Positions 53,325 to 54,781 of a stretch of DNA of 54,781 nucleotides are shown here, piece by piece. Origin of the DNA: Candidatus Aminicenantota bacterium (GTDB taxonomy: Bacteria; Acidobacteriota; Aminicenantia; Aminicenantales; Saccharicenantaceae); the NCBI GenBank assembly GCA_016867635.1, contig VGJC01000004.1:1-54781 (forward strand). The letters run 5' to 3'. Each line of letters begins with the position of its first letter. Within the stretch, counting starts at the first letter, position 1. The notes beneath the pieces are model-generated. The model made no database searches, was not told the origin of the DNA, and worked only from the letters and a program-made list of their open reading frames with translations. The position numbers and the translations under genes were made by a program.

Positions 53325-54781
53325 ATGAAACGCAGAAAATTCCTTCAATTGGGCGTGTCGGGAGGAGCGCTGGCCGCGGCCGGGACCGTCGCCTGCCGGC
53401 GCGCGGAGCAAGGCACGGCCGCGACCCCTTCGGGGCCGGCGCCGGTCGAACCGTTCGAATTCGAAGGCCTTCCCATCGCCGAGCTCGGCGCCGGCCTGGA
53501 CTCGGGACGGTTCACGGCCCGGTCTCTCACGGATATGTTCCTCGCCCGGATCGATAAGATCGACAAAGCGGGCCCGGCCCTCAACTCGGTCATCGAGGTC
53601 AATCCCGAGGCCCGGGACATCGCCGACGCCTTGGACGCCGAGCGGAAAGCCGGCCGCGTCCGGGGCCCGCTCCACGGCCTGCCCGTTCTGATCAAGGACA
53701 ATATCGCCACTCGCGACCGGATGCAGACGACGGCCGGCTCGCTGGCTCTGGAAGGGTCCGCGCCGCCGGCGGACGCCTTCCTCGTCCGGCGGCTCCGCGA
53801 GTCGGGCGCCGTGCTCCTCGGCAAGACCAACCTCAGCGAATGGGCCAACTTCCGCTCGACGCGCTCGACGAGCGGCTGGAGCGGCCGCGGGGGCCAGACC
53901 CGCAACCCCTACGCCCTGGACCGCAATCCGTGCGGCTCGAGCTCGGGCTCGGGGGCCGCGGCGGCCGCCGGCCTGTGCTTCGCCGCGGTCGGCACCGAGA
54001 CGGACGGCTCGGTCGTCTGCCCGGCGACGACCAACGGGGTCGTCGGCATCAAGCCGACGCTGGGCTTGGTCAGCCGGTCCGGTATCGTGCCCATCGCCCA
54101 CAGCCAGGACACGGCCGGGCCGATGGCCCGGACCGTCGCCGACGCGGCCGCCCTGCTATCGGCCCTGGCCGGCCCCGATCCCGACGATCCGGCGACCCGG
54201 GCCACCGGGGCCCCCGCCCAACCCGATTACACGAAGCTCCTCGACCCGAACGCCCTCCGGGGAGCGCGGATCGGCGTCGTCCGCAAGCTGTTCGGCTTCC
54301 ACGACAAGGTCGACAGGGTCATGGAGGCCCGGCTCGAGGACCTCCGCAAGCTCGGCGCGGTCCTCGTCGATCCCGCCGACTTCGAAAGCGAGGAGAGCAT
54401 CGGCGACTCGGAGTACGAGGTCCTGCTCTACGAATTCAAGGCCGATCTCAACGCTTACCTGGCGTGGTTGGGGCCGTCGGCCCCGGTCCGCAGCCTCGAG
54501 GAGATCATCGACTTCAACGAGCGTCACCGCGACCGGGAGATGCCCTACTTCGGGCAGGAGATCTTCCTGCAGGCCGCGGCCAAGGGCCCGCTGACCGACA
54601 AGGCCTATCTCGACGCGCTGGCCAAGAACCTCCGGGTGACCCGGAAGGAAGGCCTCGACGCCCTGATGGACAAGCATCGGCTCGACGCTCTCTTGGCTCC
54701 GACCGGCGGCCCGGCCTGGACGACGGACCTCGTCAACGGCGATCACTACACGGGCGGCGGGTGCTCGACCTACCCGGCCGT
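53325..54781 (+). CDS. amidase-signature enzyme with Tat-type lipoprotein signal (3' end outside window)
   Basis: 485 codons are visible and the frame is open to the window edge. It is missing from the ORF track because no stop is reached. The N-terminus MKRRKFLQLGVSGGALAAAG has a twin-arginine motif (RRKFLQ, 4-8) and ends in a lipobox-like GTVAC (Cys 24). Amidase-signature residues are Lys 124 in PVLIKDNIAT, the Ser cluster CGSSSGSGAA (about 205-209) and nucleophile Ser 229 in GTETDGSVVCPA. GLVSRSGIVPIAHSQDTAGPM is also typical. Exported members hydrolyse amides or act on peptide amides; the substrate cannot be told. It is not GatA: no gatB/C is nearby and it is exported. Confidence 0.92.
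   Translation, partial: MKRRKFLQLGVSGGALAAAGTVACRRAEQGTAATPSGPAPVEPFEFEGLPIAELGAGLDSGRFTARSLTDMFLARIDKIDKAGPALNSVIEVNPEARDIADALDAERKAGRVRGPLHGLPVLIKDNIATRDRMQTTAGSLALEGSAPPADAFLVRRLRESGAVLLGKTNLSEWANFRSTRSTSGWSGRGGQTRNPYALDRNPCGSSSGSGAAAAAGLCFAAVGTETDGSVVCPATTNGVVGIKPTLGLVSRSGIVPIAHSQDTAGPMARTVADAAALLSALAGPDPDDPATRATGAPAQPDYTKLLDPNALRGARIGVVRKLFGFHDKVDRVMEARLEDLRKLGAVLVDPADFESEESIGDSEYEVLLYEFKADLNAYLAWLGPSAPVRSLEEIIDFNERHRDREMPYFGQEIFLQAAAKGPLTDKAYLDALAKNLRVTRKEGLDALMDKHRLDALLAPTGGPAWTTDLVNGDHYTGGGCSTYPA

Noticed and set aside
49371-54101. 1576-codon minus-strand ORF opposite the RND operon
   Set aside because: It is a GC-rich shadow frame of the adaptor, pump and amidase genes. Its translation is full of Gly, Asp, Arg and Pro with no domain, while the plus-strand frames carry clear motifs.
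53325-54781. GatA subunit of the tRNA amidotransferase
   Set aside because: The protein has a Tat-type signal and lipobox, and no gatB or gatC is adjacent.

Overview
The window looks like chromosomal DNA from a GC-rich bacterium. GC is high almost throughout, genes are tightly packed with ATGA, GTGA and TGATG overlaps, and predicted -35/-10 hexamers are close to sigma-70 consensus. The content (many exported peptidases, a VPS10/Asp-box propeller protein, a prolyl oligopeptidase, GlnRS beside GluRS, and hairpins built on AGAAGGGGTCAAA) would suit an Acidobacteriota-like, possibly Aminicenantes-like organism. That placement is inference, because no rRNA gene is present. No intergenic gap exceeds about 220 bases.

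Layout. 1-4.3 kb: end of a TPR gene, a secreted carboxypeptidase-regulatory-like protein, then a coupled trio of nucleotidyltransferase-like protein, ABC ATPase and ABC-2 permease. 4.4-8.7 kb: housekeeping translation genes (rsmD, rpmE, prfA, prmC) with two proteins of unknown function. 8.7-12.9 kb: cyclic-di-GMP genes (an HD-GYP protein and a GAF-GGDEF-PilZ protein) around a coiled-coil protein. 13-14.7 kb: a lone hutU. 14.9-16.7 kb: a small secreted four-cysteine protein with its own strong terminator, a beta-propeller protein and a thioredoxin-fold protein. 16.7-23.1 kb: glgC, a CrtI-like oxidoreductase, a VPS10-type propeller and an atypical 6-phosphofructokinase. 23.2-27 kb: a prolyl oligopeptidase lipoprotein and an M20 amidohydrolase; the latter is flanked by two related long hairpins. 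27.1-30.3 kb: gltX-glnS operon and tRNA-Arg(CCG).

30.3-38.4 kb is an accessory segment. It begins at the 3' end of tRNA-Arg and ends at an 18-bp exact copy of that 3' end. It holds a seven-helix LuxR-type regulator, a membrane protein, a DUF3795 protein, three zinc-independent-looking MDR oxidoreductases, a beta-lactamase-fold hydrolase of visibly lower GC, an esterase-like protein with an apparent internal deletion, and a 52-bp sequence present twice. No integrase is visible. Just beyond the right end lies a truncated copy of a DUF6506-like gene whose intact paralogue is at 45.4 kb.

38.7-47.5 kb: alpha/beta hydrolase, Xaa-Pro-type M24 peptidase, M1-HEAT peptidase, an ABC membrane/ATPase pair, the DUF6506-like gene and a lipoprotein amidohydrolase. 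47.7-53.3 kb: a complete heavy-metal-type RND efflux operon (TolC-like, adaptor, pump). 53.3 kb to the end: a Tat-type amidase cut by the window edge.

A recurring feature is a -10 hexamer only 6-7 bases before the start codon (glgC, the CrtI-like gene, pfkA, the M24 peptidase and the amidohydrolase), which predicts leaderless mRNAs.
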